This document shows, piece after piece, positions 15,923 to 23,367 of a stretch of 23,392 nucleotides of DNA; positions within the stretch are counted from its first letter, which is position 1, and every line of letters begins with the position of its first letter. The position numbers and the translations under genes are program-made. This stretch comes from CAMPJM01 sp964440915 (GTDB taxonomy: Bacteria; Bacteroidota; Bacteroidia; Cytophagales; Cyclobacteriaceae), in the NCBI GenBank assembly GCA_964440915.1, contig CAYTTV010000050.1:1-23392 (forward strand), written 5' to 3'. The notes under the pieces are model-generated. The model did no database searches and was not told where the DNA came from. It worked only from the letters and a program-made list of their open reading frames with translations.

Positions 15923-16750
15923 TTATTCCACAGATTTACTCCACTTCACCTCTTTCTTAAAGTGCATATCAGGATGATGATAAAGGGCAAAATATTCGTT
16001 GCTCCATGCCATAGCTAAGTGAATTAGAAAGCTTGCCCAAATGGAGCCAGTTTTAAAACTAATAATACACATTAAGATTCCCAATGGAATTGATCCTAAA
16101 GTTTCTTTTGGGCCTTTTGACAGGTGTGCCAAGCTATATACGATCGTATTGATAGCGATGGCTTGGTAGAAGCCCACGATGGGTAGGATCCCAAAAAAGA
16201 AGACACCTCTGAAGAGGTACTCATAGCCTAAGAGGTATACTGCCCACCCAAAGGCATTCAAGCTCAATATAGTGGGCGTCCATGTCTCGATTCGCATTTG
16301 TGGGTATTGCTGAAGATTTTCGGGTTTTCCTGCAAAAAAGTAGTTCAGTACAATTAAAATGGCTGAAGGCACCAAAATATACAGATAATCGCCTGCATGA
16401 AGTTCTGACACTAATCCATAATGAAATGGCGTATCGGGAAGGAAAATGAGCACTGATATATAGGGGAGAATCCCCATAAGAAAAAATCCTGTCAGTTTTT
16501 GGAAAAACACATGCGCTACCCCTTTAGTAGGTATGAGTTCTTTCTTCGATTTGAAGATACTCAATGGGCTTTTTTGCGCAAAAGCTAGAAAATAATAACC
16601 CAAATAGCCTGCGGCTGTAATGGATATAACCAGAATAAATTGACTATCGCTAGCGCTTAAACTTTCACTGGCAACAAGCATATGTAGAGATTTTAGATGA
16701 TCATGAATAAAAAACTGCTTATGAGTTGGTAACGGGGAAAGGTTCTTCAT
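15923..16750 (-). CDS. CPBP-family intramembrane protein with variant active-site motifs
   Basis: A 275-residue polytopic membrane protein of the CPBP/CAAX-protease (Rce1/Abi) family. Several hydrophobic helices are visible. The C-terminal half carries the family motifs: GYEYLFRG (175-182) at the EExxxR position, YSLAH209 at FxxxH, and FLIHLAMAW with His244 at HxxxN. Three positions depart from the usual consensus: the first Glu is Tyr176, the Phe is Tyr205 and the Asn is Ala248. Peptidase activity is therefore uncertain. The ATG at 16750 lies inside the end of the MscS gene (32-bp overlap); an alternative Met24 at 16681 starts just after the MscS stop. Either start leaves the membrane domain intact. 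Close coupling with the channel gene suggests co-expression, not necessarily shared function. Confidence 0.82.
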   Translation of the reverse strand: MKNLSPLPTHKQFFIHDHLKSLHMLVASESLSASDSQFILVISITAAGYLGYYFLAFAQKSPLSIFKSKKELIPTKGVAHVFFQKLTGFFLMGILPYISVLIFLPDTPFHYGLVSELHAGDYLYILVPSAILIVLNYFFAGKPENLQQYPQMRIETWTPTILSLNAFGWAVYLLGYEYLFRGVFFFGILPIVGFYQAIAINTIVYSLAHLSKGPKETLGSIPLGILMCIISFKTGSIWASFLIHLAMAWSNEYFALYHHPDMHFKKEVKWSKSVE

Positions 16751-17627
16751 CAGGTTTTATGTGAACCTCGCGTTGTGGCAACGGTATTTTGATGCTTTCT
16801 TGTCTAAACTTCTCATGAATACCGTAATAGAGTTGGCTTTTTAGGGTGTTAGGTCTCGTAACATAATCCGATGTCCATATCCTTAAAATAAAATTGGTGG
16901 CATTATCACCAAATGATTCTAGCAGTACATCAGGAGCTGGATGCTTTAGCACTCCTACGTTGTCATCGGCAACGTCAATCACTACCTTCCTTACTTTAGC
17001 GGGATCTTCTCGTAGGGAAGCCCTAAAAGGAAAATCAAAACGAATCATCCTGTCATTGTGGCTCCAATTGATTACGGTCGAGTTAATAAAGTCAGAATTA
17101 GGTACGATCACGGCAATATTGTCATTGGTAAGAACGGTAGTGGCCCTGGCCGATATTTTTACAACATCTCCCGTTACCTTGCCCACTTCTATCCGGTCCC
17201 CGATTTTTACCGGCCTCTCAAAAAGGATGATGATGCCGCAAATAAAGTTGTTGGTAACATTTTGAAGACCAAAACCAATACCCACACCTAGCGCACCTGC
17301 TACCAATCCCAAAGCACTCAGGTTTACACCTGCTGTTTGAAATACAATGAACAATCCAATAATCAGAATAATGTATCGGACGATGGTAGCAATGGACTGC
17401 CTGATGCCTATGTCCAGATGGTACCGGGCCAATATTTTATTGGCGAGGAGATTTTTTACCCATGTTGATACATAAATGACGAGCGCTAGGCCAAAAATAA
17501 AATAGAAAACATCTCCTAAAGTGAAATCTGTTCCTGTTAGTGTAAATAGCCGAACCCCTGTAATGCTCCATAACTTTTCCAGAAATTGAGCAACTTCATC
17601 ATAAATATCATTTAGCATACTGTCCAA
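16719..17627 (-). CDS. MscS-family small-conductance mechanosensitive channel
   Basis: A 302-residue inner-membrane channel that releases solutes under hypo-osmotic stress. There are three hydrophobic segments: about 38-58, 78-98 and the pore-lining TM3 at about 103-132. TM3 has the glycine/alanine pattern LVAGALGVGIGFGLQNV typical of MscS. It is followed by GIIILFERPVKIGDRIEV, the conserved entry to the beta domain, and VPNSDFINSTVINWSH. The C-terminal alpha/beta cap ends in REVHIKPDEEP. Length and layout match canonical E. coli MscS rather than the large MscK types. It lies 62 bp after queA on the same strand, and its last codons overlap the CPBP gene. Confidence 0.93.
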   Translation of the reverse strand: MDSMLNDIYDEVAQFLEKLWSITGVRLFTLTGTDFTLGDVFYFIFGLALVIYVSTWVKNLLANKILARYHLDIGIRQSIATIVRYIILIIGLFIVFQTAGVNLSALGLVAGALGVGIGFGLQNVTNNFICGIIILFERPVKIGDRIEVGKVTGDVVKISARATTVLTNDNIAVIVPNSDFINSTVINWSHNDRMIRFDFPFRASLREDPAKVRKVVIDVADDNVGVLKHPAPDVLLESFGDNATNFILRIWTSDYVTRPNTLKSQLYYGIHEKFRQESIKIPLPQREVHIKPDEEPFPVTNS

Positions 17628-17689
17628 ATTATGGCATTAAATATAACCATTAAAATGTTTTGACTAACTTAAAAGCCCTTAAATATCCT

Positions 17690-18925
17690 TCAGTCACCCG
17701 GCATCAGAAGGGAAGAATCGCCATAACTTAAAAAGCGATAATCATTCGACAAAGCTTCTGAATATATTTTGCTCCAATCTTGTCCGACAAATGCTGCCAC
17801 TAATAGGATAAGCGTGGAACCAGGTTGATGAAAGTTGGTGATTAGTCCATCACATATGCGGAATTGGTAGCCAGGGAAAATGAAGATAGAAGTTTGACCA
17901 CTAATTGTATCAAGTTGCTTCTTCTCCATATAAGTTAGAATGGCCTGCATCGATGCTTCTTTTGTTGGGAGCTGAGCTGTCTCATACTCGTACGGCATAA
18001 GCTTTTCGATAACAAAAGGGCCTTCACCTTGTAGCATTAGTTTCACACCAAACCAATACAGGCTTTCCAAAGTACGCAAAGAAGTAGTGCCGACAGCAAT
18101 TATTCTTTTTGCTTGGGAAATAGCTAAAACATTTGCTCTGCTCACCACCATTTGCTCAGCGTGCATTGGGTGCTTCGTTACCGTTTCTTCCTTTATGGGC
18201 TGAAAGGTGCCAGCACTCACATGTAGCGTCAGAAAATGTGTTTCTATGCCTTTATCCCGTATTGCCCCCAGCACCTCTTGGGTAAAATGCAAGCCAGCAG
18301 TTGGTGCTGCCACAGCACCGTCTTTCTCCGAATAAACTGTTTGGTAGGTTTGCTTGTCCGTCTCTTCCGCTTTTCGTTTAAGGTATGGCGGCAAGGGCAC
18401 TTCTCCCAGTATCTCCAATAATTTTGCGAAAGGGATAGGGCTATCCCACTCCAATGATACAATTTGATTGACGGGATCATCGAGATGGGCTTTTATTGCA
18501 ATAGGCTCCCCATGATGCATCAATGATCTGATCAAGATTTCATCGTGCTTCCATTTTTTCAGATTCTTGATCATGCAATACCAAGAAGTTTTTCCCTGGG
18601 CGAGCATAGTTGTTGCTATTTCAGTTGAAGGCTTCTTAGGCTCCAACAGAAATATTTCAATTGTCGCACCTGTCGCCTTGTGGAACAGCAAACGGGCAGG
18701 AATAACCTTGGTATTGTTAAAGAATAAACTGGCATCTGGGGGCAGATGATCTGCGATGTTTATAAAACTTTCATGTGCAATGCTGCCTGGCTTACCTTTA
18801 TATACCAATAGCTTTGATTGATCTCTCTTGGCCAATGGGTATTTGGCAATTTTCTCATCTGGCAATGTATACCAATAGTCGCTTAAATGTATTTGATTGA
18901 AATCCATGTATTTGGGTGGCTTCAA
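17690..18925 (-). CDS. queA: S-adenosylmethionine:tRNA ribosyltransferase-isomerase
   Basis: Transfers and rearranges the ribosyl part of SAM onto 7-aminomethyl-7-deazaguanine in tRNA, giving epoxyqueuosine at the wobble position. QueA motifs are plain: DYWYTLPDEKIAKYPLAKRD at the N-terminus, FFNNTKVIPARL, VAAPTAGLHFT, HVSAGTFQPIK with KHPMHAEQM, VGTTSLRTLESL, and IFPGYQFRICDGLITNFHQP before the C-terminal helix. At 411 residues it is about 50-60 longer than the E. coli enzyme. The extra length lies mainly in the stretch around IKNLKKWKHDEI and a loop near GVKLMLQGEG, a form I associate with Bacteroidota. Met7 is an alternative start. It sits between ppa and the MscS gene, all on the minus strand with short gaps. 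Confidence 0.93.
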   Translation of the reverse strand: MKPPKYMDFNQIHLSDYWYTLPDEKIAKYPLAKRDQSKLLVYKGKPGSIAHESFINIADHLPPDASLFFNNTKVIPARLLFHKATGATIEIFLLEPKKPSTEIATTMLAQGKTSWYCMIKNLKKWKHDEILIRSLMHHGEPIAIKAHLDDPVNQIVSLEWDSPIPFAKLLEILGEVPLPPYLKRKAEETDKQTYQTVYSEKDGAVAAPTAGLHFTQEVLGAIRDKGIETHFLTLHVSAGTFQPIKEETVTKHPMHAEQMVVSRANVLAISQAKRIIAVGTTSLRTLESLYWFGVKLMLQGEGPFVIEKLMPYEYETAQLPTKEASMQAILTYMEKKQLDTISGQTSIFIFPGYQFRICDGLITNFHQPGSTLILLVAAFVGQDWSKIYSEALSNDYRFLSYGDSSLLMPGD

Positions 18926-18970
18926 AAGCTTAGAAAATGAACCAGCGTAAAGCCGATTGATTGAAAAAAT

Positions 18971-19477
18971 CTAACGCCCTTTAGTTTTAAGGTATCTTTC
19001 TTGAGAACTTTTAATAGCATTATAAGCTGCCGCTTTATCTTCCCAGCCCTCTATCCCCACCTTCTTTTTCTCAAGATCTTTATATACTTGAAAGAAATGT
19101 TCGATCTCTCTTATCAAATGTGGATTCATGTCATCTAGTGATGCTATTTTGCTCCACACGGGATCACTCACAGGAACGCATATAATCTTGGCATCAGGTC
19201 CTTTTTCATCACGCATACGGAACAGCCCAATAGGGTGCGTTTCGATCAAGCAGCCAGGAAAGGTAGGCTCCGAAACCAGTACCAAGGCATCAAGGGCATC
19301 TCCGTCTTCAGCCAGCGTGTCGGGAACAAATCCATAATCGCTAGGATAATGCATAGAAGAAAAGATCATTCTATCATAACGGAACATCTTTTTCTCCTCA
19401 TCATATTCGTATTTATTTCTACTTCCTTTAGGGATTTCAACAATCACATCAATGGTGAATTTGGATAAGTCTTCCAT
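18971..19477 (-). CDS. ppa: Inorganic pyrophosphatase, family I
   Basis: Hydrolyses pyrophosphate to phosphate in the cytosol, driving biosynthetic reactions. The 168-residue protein has the substrate-binding EIPKGSRNKYEYD segment, MHYPSDYGFVP, the metal-binding triad Asp58/Asp60/Asp63 in EDGDALDALV (PROSITE D-x-D-x-x-D pattern, matching E. coli Asp65/67/70), and MRDEKGPDAKIICVP. IREIEHFFQVYKDLE in the C-terminal half is also typical. Length is standard. A TATATTTG element 41 bp before the start is a good Bacteroidota -7 box. It is the first gene of the minus-strand run leading into queA. Confidence 0.96.
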   Translation of the reverse strand: MEDLSKFTIDVIVEIPKGSRNKYEYDEEKKMFRYDRMIFSSMHYPSDYGFVPDTLAEDGDALDALVLVSEPTFPGCLIETHPIGLFRMRDEKGPDAKIICVPVSDPVWSKIASLDDMNPHLIREIEHFFQVYKDLEKKKVGIEGWEDKAAAYNAIKSSQERYLKTKGR

Positions 19478-19517
19478 GGTTTTTGTATCTGTTTAGGTTC
19501 ATTATAACTAACTTCTG

Positions 19518-19525
19518 CAAATATA
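19518..19525 (-). promoter_or_regulatory. Bacteroidota-type -7 promoter element of ppa
   Basis: The minus strand reads TATATTTG, a perfect match to the TAnnTTTG -7 consensus of the Bacteroidota primary sigma factor, 41 bp upstream of the ppa ATG. A good -33 TTTG is not obvious upstream; the nearest candidate is a TTTC at too short a spacing. The assignment rests on the -7 box and its position. Confidence 0.5.
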
Positions 19526-19621
19526 GAGGGGTTCGGACAGAAATGAGATTATTATTCGATTAATGTGCCGAGCAAATAGGTTATGTACCAATGTGAAAAT
19601 GTTTCATGCTCCAGAGGGATG

Positions 19622-19656
19622 CAGATTTTAGACGTCAGACATAAGATGTTAGATAT
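19622..19656. repeat. Five tandem 7-bp units, consensus NAGAYNT
   Basis: The five consecutive units are CAGATTT, TAGACGT, CAGACAT, AAGATGT and TAGATAT. AGA at positions 2-4, a pyrimidine at 5 and T at 7 hold in all five; the other positions vary. No unit precedes or follows. It lies in non-coding DNA upstream of menC and resembles degenerate heptameric repeats of other bacteria. Confidence 0.6.
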
Positions 19657-20055
19657 AGGCCTTGATCCTCTTGACTACAGATTTGAGAAGAAACCATGGC
19701 CAGCCATTCCTTCATTCCCACTATTGTTCTATCATTCATTTCCGAATAGCCGGGAGGATTTTAGATATTACTTCGCAAAAGCTTCGTAAATTCTGAAAGG
19801 ACAGCCAGGTCGTTGACTGATAGGGGAAAAGTTGATAAGTCTGAACGGCTTCAACATGCATAAGGGCAAACCGAGCAACACTCAACCCTAACAAGTTGAA
19901 CAAAAACAAAAGCAGCTCAGTTGGCAAGTTGACAAAGCCTATCGCTCATTTTAGCACTTCAAATAATGGCAATATACAAGCAATGAACTATATTCAACTT
20001 TTATCGTATTTATTTCGATTGGCATTTTGGCCAAAAGGTTTTAATCAGAAATCAG

Positions 20056-21132
20056 GTGTACAAAGTTTTTGTAAAAAAGCATACTCTTAAGTTCAAATTT
20101 GATGCTGGGACTTCCAGAGGCATTTTGAGGTCAAAGGAAGTCTATTATATTATCATTCAGTCAAAAGCAACGGGGAAGGTAATAGGCTTGGGAGAAGCTG
20201 CTCCTCTCAAAGGCCTTAGTTTGGACGATCGCCCTGATTTTATAAAACTGCTGGAACAGCATTGCCAGAGGGTTGAACAAGCGCTAAATAGGGGAGAGGA
20301 CATAGATAAAATCATGGCCAACGTAGACGTTCAGCTTCCTTCGCTTAAGTTTGGGCTTGAGATGGCGTTGGTCGATTTGCGTAATGGTGGCGAGAGGACT
20401 TATTTTAATGGCGGGTTCGTTGAAGGCCAATTTGGTATCCCCATCAATGGCCTTATCTGGATGAACACCAAGGAACACATGCTGGGACAGGTCCAAGAAA
20501 AACTTTCGGCTGGCTACAAGTGCATAAAAATGAAAATCGGTGCCATTAATTTTGAAGAGGAATGCCAGGTTCTCGAATATGTGCGAAGCCATTATAGTGC
20601 CGAAGAAGTGATGCTCCGGGTAGATGCCAATGGTGCATTTTCGCCGGAAGAGGCATTAGAAAAATTGAAACACTTGGCAGCTTTTGACCTGCATTCTATA
20701 GAACAACCCATAAGGGCAGGCAATACAAAAGACATGGCCAATTTATGCCAGAGCACCCCACTGCCTATCGCGCTTGATGAGGAACTGATAGGGGTAATTG
20801 GCTTGGAGAACAAAAAAAAATTGCTTAATTGCATGGCGCCCCAATATATTATTCTGAAACCAACATTACTGGGTGGATTTAAAGAAACAGATGAATGGAT
20901 TGAAATTGCAGAGGGCATGGGAATAGGCTGGTGGATTACTTCTGCACTGGAGTCGAATGTAGGCTTAGCTGCCATTGCCCAGTATACGGCTCAGCTTAAG
21001 GCTGTTGGTTATCAAGGCCTAGGCACAGGAAGTCTTTATCATAACAACATCCCTTCTCCTTTGGCCATAAAGGAAGGGAAATTAAACTATATGAGTCATA
21101 TGCCTTGGGATTTAACTTTGATTGAGCCATGA
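20056..21132 (+). CDS. menC: o-Succinylbenzoate synthase, enolase superfamily
   Basis: Dehydrates SHCHC to o-succinylbenzoate in menaquinone synthesis; cytosolic. The 358-residue protein has the enolase-superfamily fold: capping domain to about residue 125, then the barrel. Catalytic residues follow the MLE-subgroup pattern: Lys158/Lys160 in KMKIG, metal ligands Asp190 (RVDANG), Glu216 (SIEQP) and Asp241 (ALDEE), and Lys268 in ILKPTLLGG. The C-terminal GWWITSALESNVGLAAIAQY and GLGTGSLYHNNIPSP fit the Bacteroidota MenC type. Dipeptide epimerases are the main alternative, but these segments point to MenC. The start is a GTG; no ATG is available between an upstream in-frame stop and the conserved TLKFKFDAGTSRG. 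It overlaps the next gene by 4 bp (ATGA). Other men genes are not in the window. Confidence 0.85.
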   Translation: MYKVFVKKHTLKFKFDAGTSRGILRSKEVYYIIIQSKATGKVIGLGEAAPLKGLSLDDRPDFIKLLEQHCQRVEQALNRGEDIDKIMANVDVQLPSLKFGLEMALVDLRNGGERTYFNGGFVEGQFGIPINGLIWMNTKEHMLGQVQEKLSAGYKCIKMKIGAINFEEECQVLEYVRSHYSAEEVMLRVDANGAFSPEEALEKLKHLAAFDLHSIEQPIRAGNTKDMANLCQSTPLPIALDEELIGVIGLENKKKLLNCMAPQYIILKPTLLGGFKETDEWIEIAEGMGIGWWITSALESNVGLAAIAQYTAQLKAVGYQGLGTGSLYHNNIPSPLAIKEGKLNYMSHMPWDLTLIEP

Positions 21133-21917
21133 ATTTCACGCTTATAACAGGTGCCAGCAAGGGGATAGGCAAGGCCCTGGCAGAAGAGTTTGCTAAGGAA
21201 GGAAAGCACCTGATCCTTACTGCACGCTCTGAAGATGTCTTGGCTTCACTATCTAAGCAACTGTCAGAAACTTATGGTGTAACTGTTCAATACTACGCTG
21301 TTGATCTTTTGAAGAAAGATGCTGTTGAGAATTTATATGAGTGGTGTTGCGTAAATAAGTTCATGGTCGACGTGCTGGTGAACAATGCTGGCTTTGGTCA
21401 ATATGGTCTGTTTGAAGAGGTGGCCCTTGAAGATTACTTGGACATGATCTACCTGAATCAAAGTGTGCTGATCAACATGTGTTACACCTTCTTGCCCATG
21501 CTCAAAGAAGTGCCACATGCGCATATCCTCAATATATCAAGCATTACTGCCAACATCCCGACGCCCTACTTGGCAGTGTATGCCGGCACCAAATCCTTCG
21601 TATTGCAGTTTTCTAGGGCCCTACGACAAGAGCTTGTCAAAACGAATATCAATGTTACCTGTTCATGCCCTGGTGTTACTGACACCGGCTTCTATGATCA
21701 CGCAGGTTTTTTACACAAGCAAGAGGATTTTAAAAACATGCAGATGACCCCGGAGCTTGTCGCAAAAATCACGGTGGACAAACTGTATAGGCATCAAGCA
21801 GTAGTAGTGCCGGGGCTTACCAACAAAATTGGCGTGATCATCAGTAAATTTCTGCCTGCTGGGATGATGGCCGGACTTGTGGATTATGCCTTAAAGCCCA
21901 AGAAGGGCAGGGGATAG
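21129..21917 (+). CDS. Classical SDR oxidoreductase, paired with menC
   Basis: A 262-residue short-chain dehydrogenase/reductase. TGASKGIG (7-14) is the cofactor loop, NNAG is at 85-88, Ser138 in NISSI and Tyr151/Lys155 in YAGTK complete the active site, and SCPGVTDTGFYDHAGF follows. It resembles the SDR at 14062-14862 along its whole length, including the shared VNNAG(F/L)G..GLFE, LPxLK and VPG(L/F)xN segments, so the two are likely paralogues. Its ATG overlaps the menC stop in an ATGA junction, meaning translational coupling. A role in quinone metabolism is possible but rests only on position. Substrate unknown. Confidence 0.87.
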   Translation: MNFTLITGASKGIGKALAEEFAKEGKHLILTARSEDVLASLSKQLSETYGVTVQYYAVDLLKKDAVENLYEWCCVNKFMVDVLVNNAGFGQYGLFEEVALEDYLDMIYLNQSVLINMCYTFLPMLKEVPHAHILNISSITANIPTPYLAVYAGTKSFVLQFSRALRQELVKTNINVTCSCPGVTDTGFYDHAGFLHKQEDFKNMQMTPELVAKITVDKLYRHQAVVVPGLTNKIGVIISKFLPAGMMAGLVDYALKPKKGRG

Positions 21918-22001
21918 AAAATGCCGACTGATTCCGTAAATACTTAAGCCTTAATGGAAGCCTGTGTAAGGCACTGGTCTTCACGCATCCTATTTTTTCT
22001 T

Positions 22002-22487
22002 TTATTCAAAGCTTTGATTGGTGAATCCGGGCTTCTCAGGTGTTTGAATCACATAGATTTCATTTCCTGTAGCGGTATGGCAAGCATTGCAAGTCGTGGT
22101 GAGCATCAAATAACCTTTTACAAATGCTTCCTTATCTTGCTTTTCTATGGCGTCGGTCAAAGTGTTCAAGGGAGGTTTGATCATAGGAATTGCTTGGGTT
22201 CTATCATCATTCGGATACCATTTCTCCAGCTTTTCAAATCCTTCCTCCAGTTCTTCTATCATGTGCTCGGCCAATTCCCAATTCTCAGCAGCTCCGGCAA
22301 ACCATAGATTGGAATGGTGCACCTGCGTGCTGCCGCGCATGGTCTCTCCCCAGCCGGGTGTATAGGCAGCGTCCAACTTTTCTTCCAGTGCTTCTATTCG
22401 CTGCAAGGCTTGGGTAAGTTCCTTTGAAGGTTGGTTACATCCTACCAAATACATGCTAAATACGAAAAATACAGTCGAGACCTTCAT
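22002..22487 (-). CDS. Small lipoprotein with C-terminal CxxCH haem-binding motif
   Basis: A 161-residue exported protein. Residues 1-17 form a lipoprotein signal, with lipobox YLVGC and Cys17 as the acylation site. A predicted coiled or helical segment follows (ELTQALQRIEALEEKLDAAY), then mostly helical sequence rich in Glu (ELAEHMIEELEEGFEKLEKW). A single CNACH (133-137) lies near the C-terminus, as in monohaem cytochromes c of the four-helix (cytochrome c') class, where the CxxCH sits in the last helix. Two adjacent His (57-58) and several Met are candidate axial ligands. I do not recognise a named family. It converges with the SDR gene. It could be an envelope electron carrier or sensor; neither is shown by the sequence. 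Confidence 0.75.
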   Translation of the reverse strand: MKVSTVFFVFSMYLVGCNQPSKELTQALQRIEALEEKLDAAYTPGWGETMRGSTQVHHSNLWFAGAAENWELAEHMIEELEEGFEKLEKWYPNDDRTQAIPMIKPPLNTLTDAIEKQDKEAFVKGYLMLTTTCNACHTATGNEIYVIQTPEKPGFTNQSFE

Positions 22488-22665
22488 GTCAAATTGCTTT
22501 TTTTATTCCAGAGGGCTAAGGTAATTGATAAGGTGATAAGAAGCAATTAGCCAGCGGCCATCAATACCGGTGCTTTTTGACGTGCAAAGTTGATGTGTTC
22601 TATTAGCCACGTCATCCGCCATTGAGCCACGGTTGTTATAGGCTGGCGTTTGGCATTTTAGATAT
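22488..22665. other. Intergenic gap between HTH gene and lipoprotein
   Basis: About 180 bp with no ORF and no clear hairpin. It must hold the lipoprotein promoter unless that gene is read through from the HTH gene upstream on the same strand. Nothing else is visible. Confidence 0.35.
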
Positions 22666-22875
22666 TCATTCGTCACTAACATACTCTAAAATGTCACCGG
22701 GTTGGCAATCTAATACTTTGCATATTATCTCCAAAGTGCTAAACCGTATTGCTTTTGCTTTTCCTGTTTTCAGTATGGAAAGATTGGATAAAGTCAATCC
22801 GACTTTGTCAGAAAGTTCATTCAGTGACATTTTGTTTTTAGCCATTACAACGTCTAAATTCACTACAATTGCCAT
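22666..22875 (-). CDS. Cro/XRE-type helix-turn-helix regulator (YozG-like)
   Basis: A 69-residue single-domain DNA-binding protein. The N-terminal strand MAIVVNLDVVMAKNKMSLNE leads into helices ELSDKVGLTLSNLSILKTGK (20-39, the helix-turn-helix), IRFSTLEIICKVLDCQPGDI and a short acidic end. This is the compact HTH type found beside DUF2975 membrane proteins. The start lies 3 bp after the stop of the DUF2975 gene, so they form one transcription unit. It probably regulates its own operon; no operator is visible in the few bases left before the window edge. Confidence 0.88.
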   Translation of the reverse strand: MAIVVNLDVVMAKNKMSLNELSDKVGLTLSNLSILKTGKAKAIRFSTLEIICKVLDCQPGDILEYVSDE

Positions 22876-22878
22876 AAC

Positions 22879-23367
22879 CTAAACAGTTAAATCGTTTTCG
22901 TTTTTAAAATCAATTGCATTTTGCAATAACTTTTTGAGTACAGCGGCAAAAACCGCCACCACCAAAGGTCCGCAGGCGAAAGCAAAAGCAAAAATTATCA
23001 CCCCCGGTGCATCGTCTATCTCCGCAAAATGGTAGGCAGCCGGCATATAGGTCATCAGTGCGATGCTCATGGCCACGGCACAATACACTATTCTTTGCAG
23101 AACACGAACCGAATCCTCAGAAAATGCTTTGTTCAGGTCGATGTATGATAGGAGTTTTAAACCAAAATACAATGCAAGGAAAAACGGTACAGCAGCTGCA
23201 AAAAGCGATGCCATCACCCAATAACCTGACTTCGGCTCCTCTGGGAATTCGGCTGTCCAGCCCTCACCGATTTGGGGAAAGGCAAATACGCACAAAGATA
23301 GAACGGCAAGTCCCACAATGACGATTACGATTCGGAGAAATACAGTTGAAAATTTATTCATACCCAT
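22879..23367 (-). CDS. DUF2975 family membrane protein
   Basis: A 162-residue protein with four predicted membrane helices: about 10-30, 48-70, 88-108 and 120-145. Between helices 2 and 3 comes the characteristic amphipathic segment YIDLNKAFSEDSVRVLQRI, which I associate with DUF2975. The function of the family is unknown. It precedes the XRE-type regulator with a 3-bp gap, the usual arrangement of this pair. An internal Met3 is an alternative start. The window ends 25 bp upstream, so the promoter lies largely outside. Confidence 0.83.
   Translation of the reverse strand: MGMNKFSTVFLRIVIVIVGLAVLSLCVFAFPQIGEGWTAEFPEEPKSGYWVMASLFAAAVPFFLALYFGLKLLSYIDLNKAFSEDSVRVLQRIVYCAVAMSIALMTYMPAAYHFAEIDDAPGVIIFAFAFACGPLVVAVFAAVLKKLLQNAIDFKNENDLTV

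Larger units (their letters stand above)
19478..20055. other. Intergenic region between divergent ppa and menC
   Basis: This 578-bp gap has no convincing gene. The open frames in it have no recognisable homology, and one (to 20090) runs into the menC coding region in a different frame. It contains the ppa -7 element and the heptanucleotide repeat; the remainder shows nothing clear. Confidence 0.5.

Noticed and set aside
19583..20090. Three short open frames in the ppa-menC gap
   Set aside because: One includes the heptad repeat, another is antisense, the third runs out of frame into menC; none shows conserved-looking sequence.
20284..20975. Two open frames antisense to menC
   Set aside because: Shadows of menC with no family resemblance.
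20056..21132. Dipeptide (L-Ala-D/L-Glu) epimerase as identity for menC
   Set aside because: Shared catalytic residues allow it, but the C-terminal WWITSALESN and LGTGSLYHNNIPSP segments fit Bacteroidota MenC better; kept as a lesser alternative.
21948..21972. 6-bp inverted repeat GCCTTA/TAAGGC between convergent genes
   Set aside because: Stem too short and loop too long to call a terminator.
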